Position numbers and translations under genes: made by a program. From Thiomicrospira sp. UBA5634 (GTDB taxonomy: Bacteria; Pseudomonadota; Gammaproteobacteria; Thiomicrospirales; Thiomicrospiraceae): a DNA stretch of 5,123 nucleotides. This document shows positions 1-5,123 of this stretch, one piece after another. The stretch lies in NCBI GenBank assembly GCA_002421475.1, contig DIJW01000009.1, forward strand, positions 1-5,123. Reading direction: 5' to 3'. The notes under the pieces are model-generated. The model had not been told where the DNA came from. It saw only the letters and a list, made by a program, of their open reading frames with translations, and did not search any database. Each line of letters opens with the position of its first letter. Position 1 is the first letter of the stretch.

Positions 1-154
1 CAAATCCGCCGGCGTGAAAGATGTACCCGGGCATCCTAATTTATGGGTCACCACACCCAAGCTGTTAGAGGATTTAGGCCTCGCTAATCAAGAACAGTTG
101 TTGCAACATCTTGATCAAATTGTGCAGGACTTTTTTAATCAGTCGAAGGCTTAA
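1..154 (+). CDS. scpB: Segregation and condensation protein B, C-terminal end (partial)
   Basis: The open frame enters from the left edge (first full codon at base 2) and ends at TAA 152-154, leaving about 50 residues. The visible part reads KDVPGHPNLWVTTPKLLEDLGL and onward; the pattern V-x-G-x-P-x-L-(3 residues)-T-(4 residues)-L-(3 residues)-G-L matches the C-terminal second winged-helix domain of ScpB, whose usual form is roughly GRPxLYxTTxxFLxxFGL. ScpB is a kleisin-associated subunit that, with ScpA, binds SMC to form the condensin-like complex that compacts and segregates the chromosome. The next gene is rluB, and scpA-scpB-rluB is a common order in gammaproteobacteria, which supports the call. 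Departures from the family pattern are His for the usual Arg after PG, Trp-Val for Tyr-Gly before the Thr pair, and Leu for the usual Phe before Gly-Leu. With the N-terminal part missing, the call rests on this short motif plus synteny. Confidence 0.72.
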   Translation, partial: KSAGVKDVPGHPNLWVTTPKLLEDLGLANQEQLLQHLDQIVQDFFNQSKA

Positions 155-168
155 TCACAAACACATTC

Positions 169-187
169 CTACCGCTACAAGCGGTGG
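169..187 (+). other. Small hairpin in the scpB-rluB gap
   Basis: ACCGCT (171-176) and AGCGGT (180-185) form a perfect 6-bp inverted repeat around a 3-base ACA loop. A T-G wobble and a C-G pair extend the stem to 8 bp (169-176 with 180-187). It lies 15 bases after the scpB stop. The run that follows is TAAAATTCCC, not a U tract, so it is not a standard intrinsic terminator. It may protect or attenuate the transcript, or be chance. I see no convincing sigma70 promoter in the rest of the 82-base gap. Confidence 0.35.
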
Positions 188-236
188 TAAAATTCCCAAA
201 TCAAATAGATTTTCTACAAGGTTATAAAAGGTTTCC

Positions 237-1079
237 ATGATTACAGGTGAAAAGTTACAAAAAATTCTTGCGCGCGGCGGCTATGGCTCACGGCGTGAGA
301 TTGAACGCTTAATTGAACAAGGCTTGGTGCAGCTTAACGGGCGCACGGCACAGTTAGGTGATCGCGCGGTGGAAACCGACCGTATTCAAGTTCGTGGCAC
401 AACGATTAAACAAACACGTTTGGTTAAACAGCCAACCGAAGTCATTTTATATAACAAACCGGAAGGTTTGGTTTGTACGCGTAATGATGAAAAAGCGCGT
501 GATACGATTTTTGATGAGTTGCCACGGATTGTAAACGGCCGTTGGATCACTATAGGTCGTTTGGACATTAACACCAGCGGTTTGTTGTTGTTAACCAATA
601 ACGGTGAGCTGGCAAATCGTTTAATGCATCCGTCTTTTGAAGTCGAACGCGAATATGCGGTGCGGGTATTTGGTGAAGTGGCGGATGAAGTTTTAACCAA
701 TTTACGCCAAGGCGTGATGTTGGAAGACGGCTTAGCCAAGTTTGATCATGTCTCTAAACTGCCTTCGGATGAAGACGCACAAAACCAGTGGTTCCGTGTG
801 GTGTTAAAAGAAGGTCGCTACCGTGAAGTTCGCCGTTTATGGGAATCACAAGGTGTTCAAGTCAGTCGTTTGATGCGGGTACGTTATGGTGAATTCAGTT
901 TGCCGCGCAACTTACGTCGCGGTAAAACCCAAGCCTTAACCTGGCAACAGGTTAACAGCTTGCTAAAAAGTGTTGATTTACCGCAAGAAGCGCGTCCTGA
1001 TTTACGTGGTCAGGTAAAGGTGAAATCAACTGACAAGAAAACGCCGATTCCGACCAACTCACGCCGCCGGCGTTTTTAG
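237..1079 (+). CDS. rluB: 23S rRNA pseudouridine(2605) synthase RluB
   Basis: This enzyme isomerises a uridine of 23S rRNA helix 90-92 region (U2605 in E. coli numbering) to pseudouridine during assembly of the large ribosomal subunit; it acts in the cytoplasm. The 280-aa product has an N-terminal S4 RNA-binding domain (about residues 5-50, with EKLQKILARGGYGSRREIE) and then the RsuA-type catalytic domain (about 68-220). The catalytic motif is GRLDINTSGLLLLT with the nucleophilic Asp at residue 110. Further family motifs are YNKPEGLVCTRND (72-84), GELANRLMHPS (123-133) and EGRYREVRRLWE (192-203). The YNKPEGLVCTRND and REVRRLWExxGVQVSRLxRVRYG stretches favour RluB over RluE, RluF and RsuA. The C-terminal tail is basic, ending RRRRF, as in many RluB proteins, and the length is close to the E. 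coli protein (about 290 aa). The ATG at 237 has an AAAAGG ribosome-binding sequence (226-231) at 5-base spacing, and the S4 domain starts a few residues later, so the start is well placed. Confidence 0.95.
   Translation: MITGEKLQKILARGGYGSRREIERLIEQGLVQLNGRTAQLGDRAVETDRIQVRGTTIKQTRLVKQPTEVILYNKPEGLVCTRNDEKARDTIFDELPRIVNGRWITIGRLDINTSGLLLLTNNGELANRLMHPSFEVEREYAVRVFGEVADEVLTNLRQGVMLEDGLAKFDHVSKLPSDEDAQNQWFRVVLKEGRYREVRRLWESQGVQVSRLMRVRYGEFSLPRNLRRGKTQALTWQQVNSLLKSVDLPQEARPDLRGQVKVKSTDKKTPIPTNSRRRRF
1061..1077 (+). terminator. Possible intrinsic terminator overlapping the rluB stop codon
   Basis: ACGCC (1061-1065), loop GCC and GGCGT (1069-1073) form a short all-GC-cored stem directly followed by T residues (1073-1077), the last of which opens the TAG stop at 1077-1079. 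The structure encodes the RRRRF end of RluB, so the terminator would lie wholly inside the gene. The stem is only 5 bp and the T-run is short, so termination would probably be partial and some read-through into the next genes is likely. Confidence 0.4.
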
Positions 1080-1099
1080 TTAGGTTGGCTAAAGCTGGC

Positions 1100-1111
1100 A
1101 CCAGGCCTGGT
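1100..1111. repeat. 12-bp palindrome ACCAGGCCTGGT, copy 1 (intergenic)
   Basis: This is a perfect 12-bp palindrome in the 70-base gap between rluB and the next gene, 38 bases before that gene's start. The flanking bases (C before, A after) do not extend the symmetry. Identical copies lie at 1710-1721 and 2643-2654. It contains both strands of a CCWGG site (CCAGG and CCTGG) around a central AGGCCT. Its function is unknown. Confidence 0.9.
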
Positions 1112-1137
1112 AAGGCAATAAAAAGCAATCCCACTAA

Positions 1138-1143
1138 AAGGAG
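1138..1143 (+). promoter_or_regulatory. Ribosome-binding site for the 76-aa gene
   Basis: AAGGAG lies 6 bases before the ATG at 1150 and is the strongest Shine-Dalgarno sequence in the window. It decides between two nearby ATGs: the one at 1145 is only a base from the site and reaches a TAA after three codons, so 1150 is the real start. I found no clear promoter in the gap. Confidence 0.8.
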
Positions 1144-1149
1144 CATGCG

Positions 1150-1380
1150 ATGTTAAAAGTAGCTTTTTTTGCATTATTTATTGCGTTACTGATGGTTATG
1201 TTTCAGCTTTACAGCCCGGATATTGCAAAACTACATCAGCTGCAGCAAACCAATAAAGATTTAACCGAGCAGGTAGAACTTCTTCAATCGCAATTAGTTT
1301 TAAGTCAACTTGAACAACAACGCTTAAAAGAGGCGTTAGCTAAACATGATGCCGCTAAAATGAATCGTTTGTATGAGTGA
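1150..1380 (+). CDS. Small membrane-anchored coiled-coil protein, function unknown
   Basis: The product has 76 residues. Residues 2-20 (LKVAFFALFIALLMVMFQL) form one hydrophobic membrane segment with little charge before it. From about residue 27 to 66 the sequence is rich in Leu, Gln, Glu and Lys with heptad-like Leu spacing (HQLQQTNKDLTEQVELLQSQL), which indicates a coiled coil. This topology resembles FtsB/FtsL-type divisome proteins, but I do not see the FtsB C-terminal signature (A-R-x-E-L-G followed by P-G-E), and the local genes are not divisome genes, so I do not assign that name. The start has a strong AAGGAG site. Its last 8 bases overlap the next gene, which predicts translational coupling and perhaps a shared membrane complex. 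I treat it as a real gene because of the ribosome-binding site, the overlap and the coherent protein composition. Confidence 0.8.
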   Translation: MLKVAFFALFIALLMVMFQLYSPDIAKLHQLQQTNKDLTEQVELLQSQLVLSQLEQQRLKEALAKHDAAKMNRLYE

Positions 1381-2173
1381 GTTAGGTGTAAAAAGCCCTC
1401 GTTTTATTAAAACGCGGGTGTTTTTGTTTAGTTTGTTAGCGGCATGTGTTTGGGTCATAGGTTTTAAGTTTTCAGCCCCTTTATTTCAATCAATGCATTT
1501 ACCGTTATTTGGCAGCCTGTTTCTACTGGTTATTTTTGTCACTATCTATCGTGCCACTCGGCAATTAAATCATTATTTTGCACGTGTTATTTCCGACCAC
1601 AAATTTATTCATTGGCTGATTGAGGCGCGACTGAGCAGCTTTATATTGGCGTTATTATTTTCAGGCGTACTGACGATCAGTGCAATGGTGTTTGTATTTA
1701 ACTTGGACTACCAGGCCTGGTGGATTGTCTTTAGCGGTTTTGCTTGGGTCAGTTTATTAATGTTAAGCCTGACGTTTAAAGATTACGTGCGCGCACCGAT
1801 TTATAATTTTAGTCGCGCTTATATCAGTGTATTGTTCGGTGCGTTGTGGATGTTAGCAGCGCAACTGACGTTCGTTATGATCTGGCCGGCACACCAGTTT
1901 GAACCGATGAGTATTGAATTACTTGAGCAAGTTCGCGCCAATGTTAATCATGGCGAAATTTGGTTTCAACATATTGCGCGTACGGCGTTATATATAGAAT
2001 TAAATATTTTGGCTTTAGCGCAAGTGGATGGGTTTAGCCCTTGGTTGGTCGCGACGATTTTATTGTTAACCACTTCGATTGTGCCTTTTATGGCATTAGC
2101 CTTGTTCGCACGTTCGATTTACGAAGGTTTTGCCCGTTGGTTATTACCGCCTCTTAAGGAGCCGAACGCGTGA
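1373..2173 (+). CDS. Polytopic inner-membrane protein, function unknown
   Basis: This is a 266-aa hydrophobic protein with about six likely membrane spans, near residues 15-34, 43-60, 87-109, 114-133, 150-172 and 222-247. A basic loop lies at 60-86 (RATRQLNHYFARVISDHKF). A longer, more polar segment at about 173-215 between the last two spans (PAHQFEPMSIELLEQVRANVNH) may be a large loop. I see no transporter, protease or kinase motif and do not recognise the family. The ATG at 1373 lies within the last 8 bases of the preceding gene, and the stop shares GTGA with the next gene, so it sits in a translationally coupled trio. The start is inferred from that overlap, as there is no strong ribosome-binding sequence just upstream. 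Copy 2 of the 12-bp palindrome falls inside it, where it encodes part of YQAWW. Confidence 0.85.
   Translation: MSELGVKSPRFIKTRVFLFSLLAACVWVIGFKFSAPLFQSMHLPLFGSLFLLVIFVTIYRATRQLNHYFARVISDHKFIHWLIEARLSSFILALLFSGVLTISAMVFVFNLDYQAWWIVFSGFAWVSLLMLSLTFKDYVRAPIYNFSRAYISVLFGALWMLAAQLTFVMIWPAHQFEPMSIELLEQVRANVNHGEIWFQHIARTALYIELNILALAQVDGFSPWLVATILLLTTSIVPFMALALFARSIYEGFARWLLPPLKEPNA
1710..1721. repeat. 12-bp palindrome ACCAGGCCTGGT, copy 2 (inside the membrane-protein gene)
   Basis: This copy is identical to the ones at 1100 and 2643. Here the codons read taC-CAG-GCC-TGG (Tyr-Gln-Ala-Trp), a different frame from copy 3. The start is 610 bases after the start of copy 1. Confidence 0.9.
2156..2161 (+). 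promoter_or_regulatory. Ribosome-binding site that fixes a GTG start
   Basis: AAGGAG in the end of the membrane-protein gene lies 8 bases before GTG at 2170. It supports GTG 2170 as the start of the secreted-protein gene; from there a complete signal peptide follows immediately, while the next in-frame ATG (codon 6) would cut into it. Confidence 0.75.
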
Positions 2174-2964
2174 AATTAGGTTTAATGAGTTTGGTGTTTG
2201 TTTTGTTTTCGAATGTATTGGCGGCTGATTTGAGTTGGCCGCAGCTTAGTACAGCGCAACAAAGTTGGATTGGCGAACGTATTTATCAAAACGAAACCGG
2301 CGGCAAACGTGAACATCTGACTTTTTGGAGTGCCGCTGAGGAGTTTCCTTCCTTCGGTATTGGGCATTTTATTTGGATTCCGGCAGGTGTAAATGTGCCA
2401 TTTGAGCCGACGTTTGAGTCGATGGTTAAGTTTGTATCACAAACACATCCTGCGCCAAAATGGGTGCTGCAACCTCATGCACCGTGGAAGTCTAAGACTG
2501 CATTTGATCTGGCGAAATCCTCAACGGATATGAAGGAGTTGCGTGATTGGTTGGCCGATACTAAACCACAACAAGCTGATTTCATTATTCAACGATTTCA
2601 ACAACGTATACATCACTTATCGAGTCAAACCCTAGCTGAACAACCAGGCCTGGTGCATAAACTCAACCGCTTGATGCAAACGCCACAAGGGCTGTTTGCA
2701 CTGATTGATTATGTAAACTTTAAAGGTATCGGTGATAATCCGCTGGAGCGTTATCAAGGCCAAGGTTGGGGCTTAGTGCAAGTTTTGCAAGCGATGCCGC
2801 ACGATTTAACTCAACAGGCATCCGATAAGCAAGTATTAGAGTTGTTTGTCGAGGCGGCGATCAGGACATTACAACGGCGTGTTGAACTTGCCCCGACAGC
2901 TCGAAATGAAACGCGTTGGATGGCGGGCTGGAAAATACGTGTGCAAGGTTATTTAAAGGACTAA
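2170..2964 (+). CDS. Secreted or periplasmic conserved protein, possibly lysozyme-like
   Basis: The product has 264 residues. Residues 1-18 form a signal peptide (a Lys, a hydrophobic core, then SNVLA) with likely cleavage before Ala19, so the protein is exported. The mature part has two blocks that look strongly conserved. The first (about 34-72) has IYQNETGG, an aromatic TFW, then EEFPSFGIGHFIWIPAG. The second (about 177-207) has FALIDYVNFKGIGDN, then ERYQGQGWGLVQVL. I recall similar blocks in uncharacterised exported bacterial proteins but cannot give a family name. A glutamate (Glu42) followed about 20 residues later by FGIGHF is reminiscent of the Glu and GYGH arrangement in phage-type lysozymes, and the many Trp/Tyr residues would suit a glycan-binding groove. 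The hydrolase idea is inference only. The gene starts with GTG in a 4-base GTGA overlap with the membrane-protein gene. The next gene follows after 4 bases. Confidence 0.85.
   Translation: MKLGLMSLVFVLFSNVLAADLSWPQLSTAQQSWIGERIYQNETGGKREHLTFWSAAEEFPSFGIGHFIWIPAGVNVPFEPTFESMVKFVSQTHPAPKWVLQPHAPWKSKTAFDLAKSSTDMKELRDWLADTKPQQADFIIQRFQQRIHHLSSQTLAEQPGLVHKLNRLMQTPQGLFALIDYVNFKGIGDNPLERYQGQGWGLVQVLQAMPHDLTQQASDKQVLELFVEAAIRTLQRRVELAPTARNETRWMAGWKIRVQGYLKD
2643..2654. repeat. 12-bp palindrome ACCAGGCCTGGT, copy 3 (inside the secreted-protein gene)
   Basis: This is the third identical copy; its start is 933 bases after the start of copy 2. Here the frame reads cAA-CCA... as caa-CCA-GGC-CTG-GTg (Gln-Pro-Gly-Leu-Val), so the same DNA encodes different residues from those in copy 2. 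It falls in a less conserved-looking part of the protein (about residues 158-162). Confidence 0.9.
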
Positions 2965-2968
2965 TAGC

Positions 2969-3871
2969 ATGAAACAGATTTTATTGACGGTGTGGCGGGC
3001 AGCACGGCCGCCTTTTTTGTTATTAAGCTTATCCGTTGTCAGTTTAGGTGGTGCGTTAGCGTTTTATTCCGGCGCGACTTGGTCAAATAGCCTGTTTGGA
3101 TTAATTTTACTCGGCGCTTTAGCCGCCCATGCCAGTGTTAATTTACTCAACGAAGCCCATGATGCACGTTCTGGCTTAGATGCGCAAACTCAACGCACAC
3201 CCTTTAGCGGCGGCAGCGGCGCGTTACAAACCTATCCGCAAGCCTTAGCTTGGGTTGAAGCGATGGGTTATGTTTTGATTGGGTTGATTATGGTAATCGG
3301 TTTTTACTTTATCGATTTACGCGGTTGGGCTTTATTGCCGATCGGTTTATTAGGCATTCTGGTGGTATTAAGTTATACACCGGCGATAACCCGTTCACCT
3401 TGGTTGTGCCTGATTGCACCAGGCTTAGGTTTTGGGCCGTTGATGGTAATGGGTACATATTTTGTAATGATGGGCGAATACAGCTGGTTAGCATTTGGCG
3501 TGTCATTAATTCCATTTTTTCTGGTCAATAATTTATTACTGTTAAATCAGTTTCCCGATTTTGACGCGGACAAACAGGTCGGGCGACGCAATTTATTGAT
3601 AAAAGCCGGGCATTCAATCGGTGCATCCGTATTTCGCTGGTTTTTATTAGCGGCTTTTTTAACCTTGTTATTGTTGGTCACGTTAGAATATCTGCCTTTA
3701 TGGGCGCTGTTAGGCACTTTAACATTAGTTTTAGCCTTGCCTTTGTATATTAAAGTGCAACGAGATCACATGGATTTAACTCGGTTACAACCGGCTTTGT
3801 TATGGAATGTGTTGGTGAACTTATTCACGCCATTATTAATCGCGATAGGTTTGTACCTCGCCAGTTTTTAG
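2969..3871 (+). CDS. UbiA-superfamily prenyltransferase, MenA-like
   Basis: This is an integral membrane enzyme expected to join a polyprenyl diphosphate to an aromatic or similar acceptor. The 300-aa product has about nine likely membrane spans. The first Asp-rich motif is NLLNEAHDARSGLD (Asn61, Asp65, Asp71), close to the N-D-x-x-D-x-x-x-G-x-D type of MenA-like enzymes, followed by a TPFSGGSGALQ loop (77-87). The second is NQFPDFDADKQVGRRNL (193-209), with Asp197 and Asp201 placed to bind Mg-diphosphate, again closer to MenA (N-x-x-x-D-x-x-x-D with G-K/R-x-x-L) than to UbiA or CyoE. Both metal-binding motifs look intact. The acceptor cannot be read from sequence, no menaquinone gene lies nearby, and so I withhold menA. 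The ATG at 2969 has AAAGGA (2955-2960) at 8-base spacing and lies 4 bases after the preceding stop; cysM begins 10 bases downstream. Confidence 0.88.
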   Translation: MKQILLTVWRAARPPFLLLSLSVVSLGGALAFYSGATWSNSLFGLILLGALAAHASVNLLNEAHDARSGLDAQTQRTPFSGGSGALQTYPQALAWVEAMGYVLIGLIMVIGFYFIDLRGWALLPIGLLGILVVLSYTPAITRSPWLCLIAPGLGFGPLMVMGTYFVMMGEYSWLAFGVSLIPFFLVNNLLLLNQFPDFDADKQVGRRNLLIKAGHSIGASVFRWFLLAAFLTLLLLVTLEYLPLWALLGTLTLVLALPLYIKVQRDHMDLTRLQPALLWNVLVNLFTPLLIAIGLYLASF

Positions 3872-3881
3872 GGGAAATGCC

Positions 3882-4781
3882 ATGTCAAATTATAAAACCT
3901 TGATGGATACGGTTGGTAATACGCCGTTGGTGCGTTTGCAACGCCTAGTACATAACGACACGGGTTCAGTCGTTTTGCTGAAACTGGAAGGCAATAATCC
4001 GGCCGGCTCAGTGAAAGATCGACCTGCGCTAAATATGATTCTGCAAGCGCAGAAACGCGGTGAAATTAAACCCGGTGATACCTTGATTGAAGCGACCAGC
4101 GGTAATACCGGTATTGCATTAGCGATGGTGTCGGCGATGCTGGGTTATAAAATGATTTTGATAATGCCGGATAACATGAGTATCGAACGACGTGCGTCCA
4201 TGGCGGCGTATGGCGCAAAACTGATTTTGGTGACCCAAGCGCAAGGCATGGAAGGCGCACGTGATTTGGCGTTGGCGATGCAAAAACGCGGCGAAGGGGT
4301 GGTATTAAACCAATTTGCCAATCCGGATAATCCGCTGGCACATTTTCATACCACCGGCCCGGAAATATGGCGTGACACTGAACGTAAGGTAACGCACTTT
4401 GTCAGCGCGATGGGCACAACCGGCACCATTATGGGAACGTCCATGTATTTGAAACAACAAAACCCGCAAATTCGGATTGTTGGTGTACAACCGACTGAAG
4501 GTTCGTCAATTCCGGGTATTCGTCGTTGGCCGACAGAATACTTGCCGGAAATTTATGATCCTAAAAGAGTGGATCGCATTATTGATGTTTCGCAAGCTGT
4601 CGCGGAAGAAACTACCCGCCAACTGGCGCAGCAAGAAGGTATTTTTGCCGGCATTTCATCCGGCGGCGCAACTGCGGCGGCCATTCAATTAGCAACCGAG
4701 GTTGAAAATGCGTTGATCGTGAGTATTGTGTGTGATCGCGGCGATCGTTATTTGTCCACCAACGTATTTCCGGTGAATTAA
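3882..4781 (+). CDS. cysM: Cysteine synthase B (O-acetylserine sulfhydrylase B)
   Basis: This PLP-dependent cytoplasmic enzyme makes cysteine from O-acetylserine and sulfide; the CysM isozyme can also use thiosulfate to give S-sulfocysteine. The 299-aa product follows E. coli CysM closely. GNTPLVRLQ is at 12-20, and NNPAGSVKDRPAL has the PLP Schiff-base Lys45. EATSGNTG (70-77) is the substrate-binding loop, MGTTGT (177-182) is the phosphate-binding loop, EGSSIPGIRRWPTEYLP is at 206-222, and GISSGG is at 257-262. The IRRWP element and the C-terminal CDRGDRYLS (284-292, Cys-Asp where CysK has a Ser-rich segment) mark CysM rather than CysK. No catalytic residue is missing, and the length is within a few residues of the E. 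coli protein. The ATG at 3882 has AGGGGA (3870-3875) at 6-base spacing, overlapping the preceding stop. Its own stop TAA shares a base with the next ATG, so the two are probably translated together. Confidence 0.96.
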   Translation: MSNYKTLMDTVGNTPLVRLQRLVHNDTGSVVLLKLEGNNPAGSVKDRPALNMILQAQKRGEIKPGDTLIEATSGNTGIALAMVSAMLGYKMILIMPDNMSIERRASMAAYGAKLILVTQAQGMEGARDLALAMQKRGEGVVLNQFANPDNPLAHFHTTGPEIWRDTERKVTHFVSAMGTTGTIMGTSMYLKQQNPQIRIVGVQPTEGSSIPGIRRWPTEYLPEIYDPKRVDRIIDVSQAVAEETTRQLAQQEGIFAGISSGGATAAAIQLATEVENALIVSIVCDRGDRYLSTNVFPVN

Positions 4782-5123
4782 TGATGCAGCCGGCGCTTAT
4801 TTTTGACATTGAAACCATTCCTGATTTTGATGGCGCACGTCGGGTCTTTGGATTTGAAGGTTTATCCGATGCGGATACCTTACAAGCGATTAACTTGAAG
4901 CGCAGTATTGAAACCGGTGGAGAATTTCAAAAACACTTTCTACATCGGATCGTAGCCATTTCTGCCGTGATGAAAACGCGCGACACCGTCAAAATTTGGT
5001 CAATTGGTGAAGTTGATTCGGATGAAAAAACCCTGATAGAACGTTTTTTTGAAGGCATTGAGCGTTTCAAACCAACCTTAGTCAGTTGGAACGGCGGCGG
5101 GTTTGATCTACCCGTATTGCATT
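4781..5123 (+). CDS. Predicted 3'-5' exonuclease related to the PolB exonuclease domain (partial)
   Basis: The frame runs off the right edge with 114 codons visible. It begins PALIFDIETIPD, the Exo I motif of DEDD nucleases with metal-binding Asp9 and Glu11, and near the edge has LVSWNGGGFDLPVLH (100-114), the Exo II motif with Asp109. This pairing matches the uncharacterised proteins annotated as predicted 3'-5' exonucleases related to the exonuclease domain of DNA polymerase B. The Exo III motif lies outside the window. The likely activity is 3'-to-5' removal of nucleotides from DNA or RNA; the substrate is not known to me. Two adjacent ATGs are possible starts. The one at 4781 overlaps the cysM stop by one base; the one at 4784 is better spaced (7 bases) from a weak GGTGA at 4772-4776. 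Either gives the same domain. Confidence 0.88.
   Translation, partial: MMQPALIFDIETIPDFDGARRVFGFEGLSDADTLQAINLKRSIETGGEFQKHFLHRIVAISAVMKTRDTVKIWSIGEVDSDEKTLIERFFEGIERFKPTLVSWNGGGFDLPVLH

Noticed and set aside
6..15. CCGCCGGCGT shared between the scpB end and the rluB terminator region (1064-1073)
   Set aside because: Two copies of a simple GC-rich 10-mer, one explained by a hairpin, are not enough to propose a repeat family.
188..236. A sigma70 promoter for rluB using TATAAA at 223-228
   Set aside because: No acceptable -35 element lies 16-18 bases upstream, and the -10-like hexamer sits over the ribosome-binding site, only 8 bases from the start codon.
386..739. 117-codon open frame on the minus strand inside rluB
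   Set aside because: It is antisense to a strongly conserved gene, gives a low-complexity Ser/Arg/Lys-rich product with no motif, and is best read as a shadow of rluB.
1100..1111. Copy 1 of the palindrome as an rluB terminator hairpin
   Set aside because: The RNA stem would be only 4 bp with a GGCC loop and is followed by AAGGC rather than a U tract; the GC hairpin at 1061-1077 is a better candidate.
1150..1380. Assignment of the 76-aa coiled-coil protein as FtsB or FtsL
   Set aside because: The topology fits, but the conserved FtsB C-terminal signature is absent and there is no divisome gene context.
3418..3430. A fourth copy of the palindrome (ACCAGGCTTAGGT) in the prenyltransferase gene
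   Set aside because: It matches only the left half (ACCAGGC) and is not palindromic, as expected by chance in coding sequence.
3309..3531. Overlapping open frames on both strands inside the prenyltransferase gene
   Set aside because: The prenyltransferase frame has both catalytic motifs and about nine membrane spans; the alternative products have no recognisable features.
4066..4818. Several open frames of 61-91 codons overlapping cysM, on both strands
   Set aside because: All lie in the footprint of a full-length, motif-complete cysM and lack ribosome-binding sites or protein features.

Overview
The window looks like ordinary chromosome from a gammaproteobacterium of moderate GC content. 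The evidence is a probable scpB 3' end followed by rluB, a typical gammaproteobacterial pairing, an rluB product very close to the enterobacterial protein, and a cysM product that can be followed almost residue by residue against E. coli CysM. I cannot name the genus; a sulfur-oxidising or other Thiotrichales-like lineage is only a guess. All genes are on the + strand, packing is dense, and there is no gene-free stretch over about 80 bases, no RNA gene, no CRISPR array and no recognisable mobile element.

Layout: (1) 1-154, the 3' end of a probable scpB (chromosome segregation); (2) 237-1079, rluB (23S rRNA pseudouridine synthase), ending in a small GC hairpin plus T-run that may be a terminator inside the last codons; (3) 1150-2964, three overlapping or abutting genes of unknown function: a 76-aa membrane-anchored coiled-coil protein, a 266-aa polytopic membrane protein and a 264-aa secreted protein with a conserved-looking core that faintly resembles lysozymes; (4) 2969-3871, a UbiA-superfamily prenyltransferase; (5) 3882-4781, cysM (cysteine synthase B); (6) 4781 to the right edge, a predicted 3'-5' exonuclease of the PolB-exonuclease-related family, cut by the window.

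Genes 3 to 6 are joined by an 8-nt overlap, a 4-nt overlap, a 4-nt gap, a 10-nt gap and a 1-nt overlap, so they probably form one transcription unit of mixed functions. The first three are the most tightly coupled and may act together in the envelope.

The most unusual signal is not a gene. The identical perfect 12-bp palindrome ACCAGGCCTGGT occurs three times in about 1.55 kb, once between genes and twice inside different genes in different reading frames. It therefore seems to be maintained as DNA rather than as protein, and may be a genome-wide iterated palindrome or a protein-binding site.
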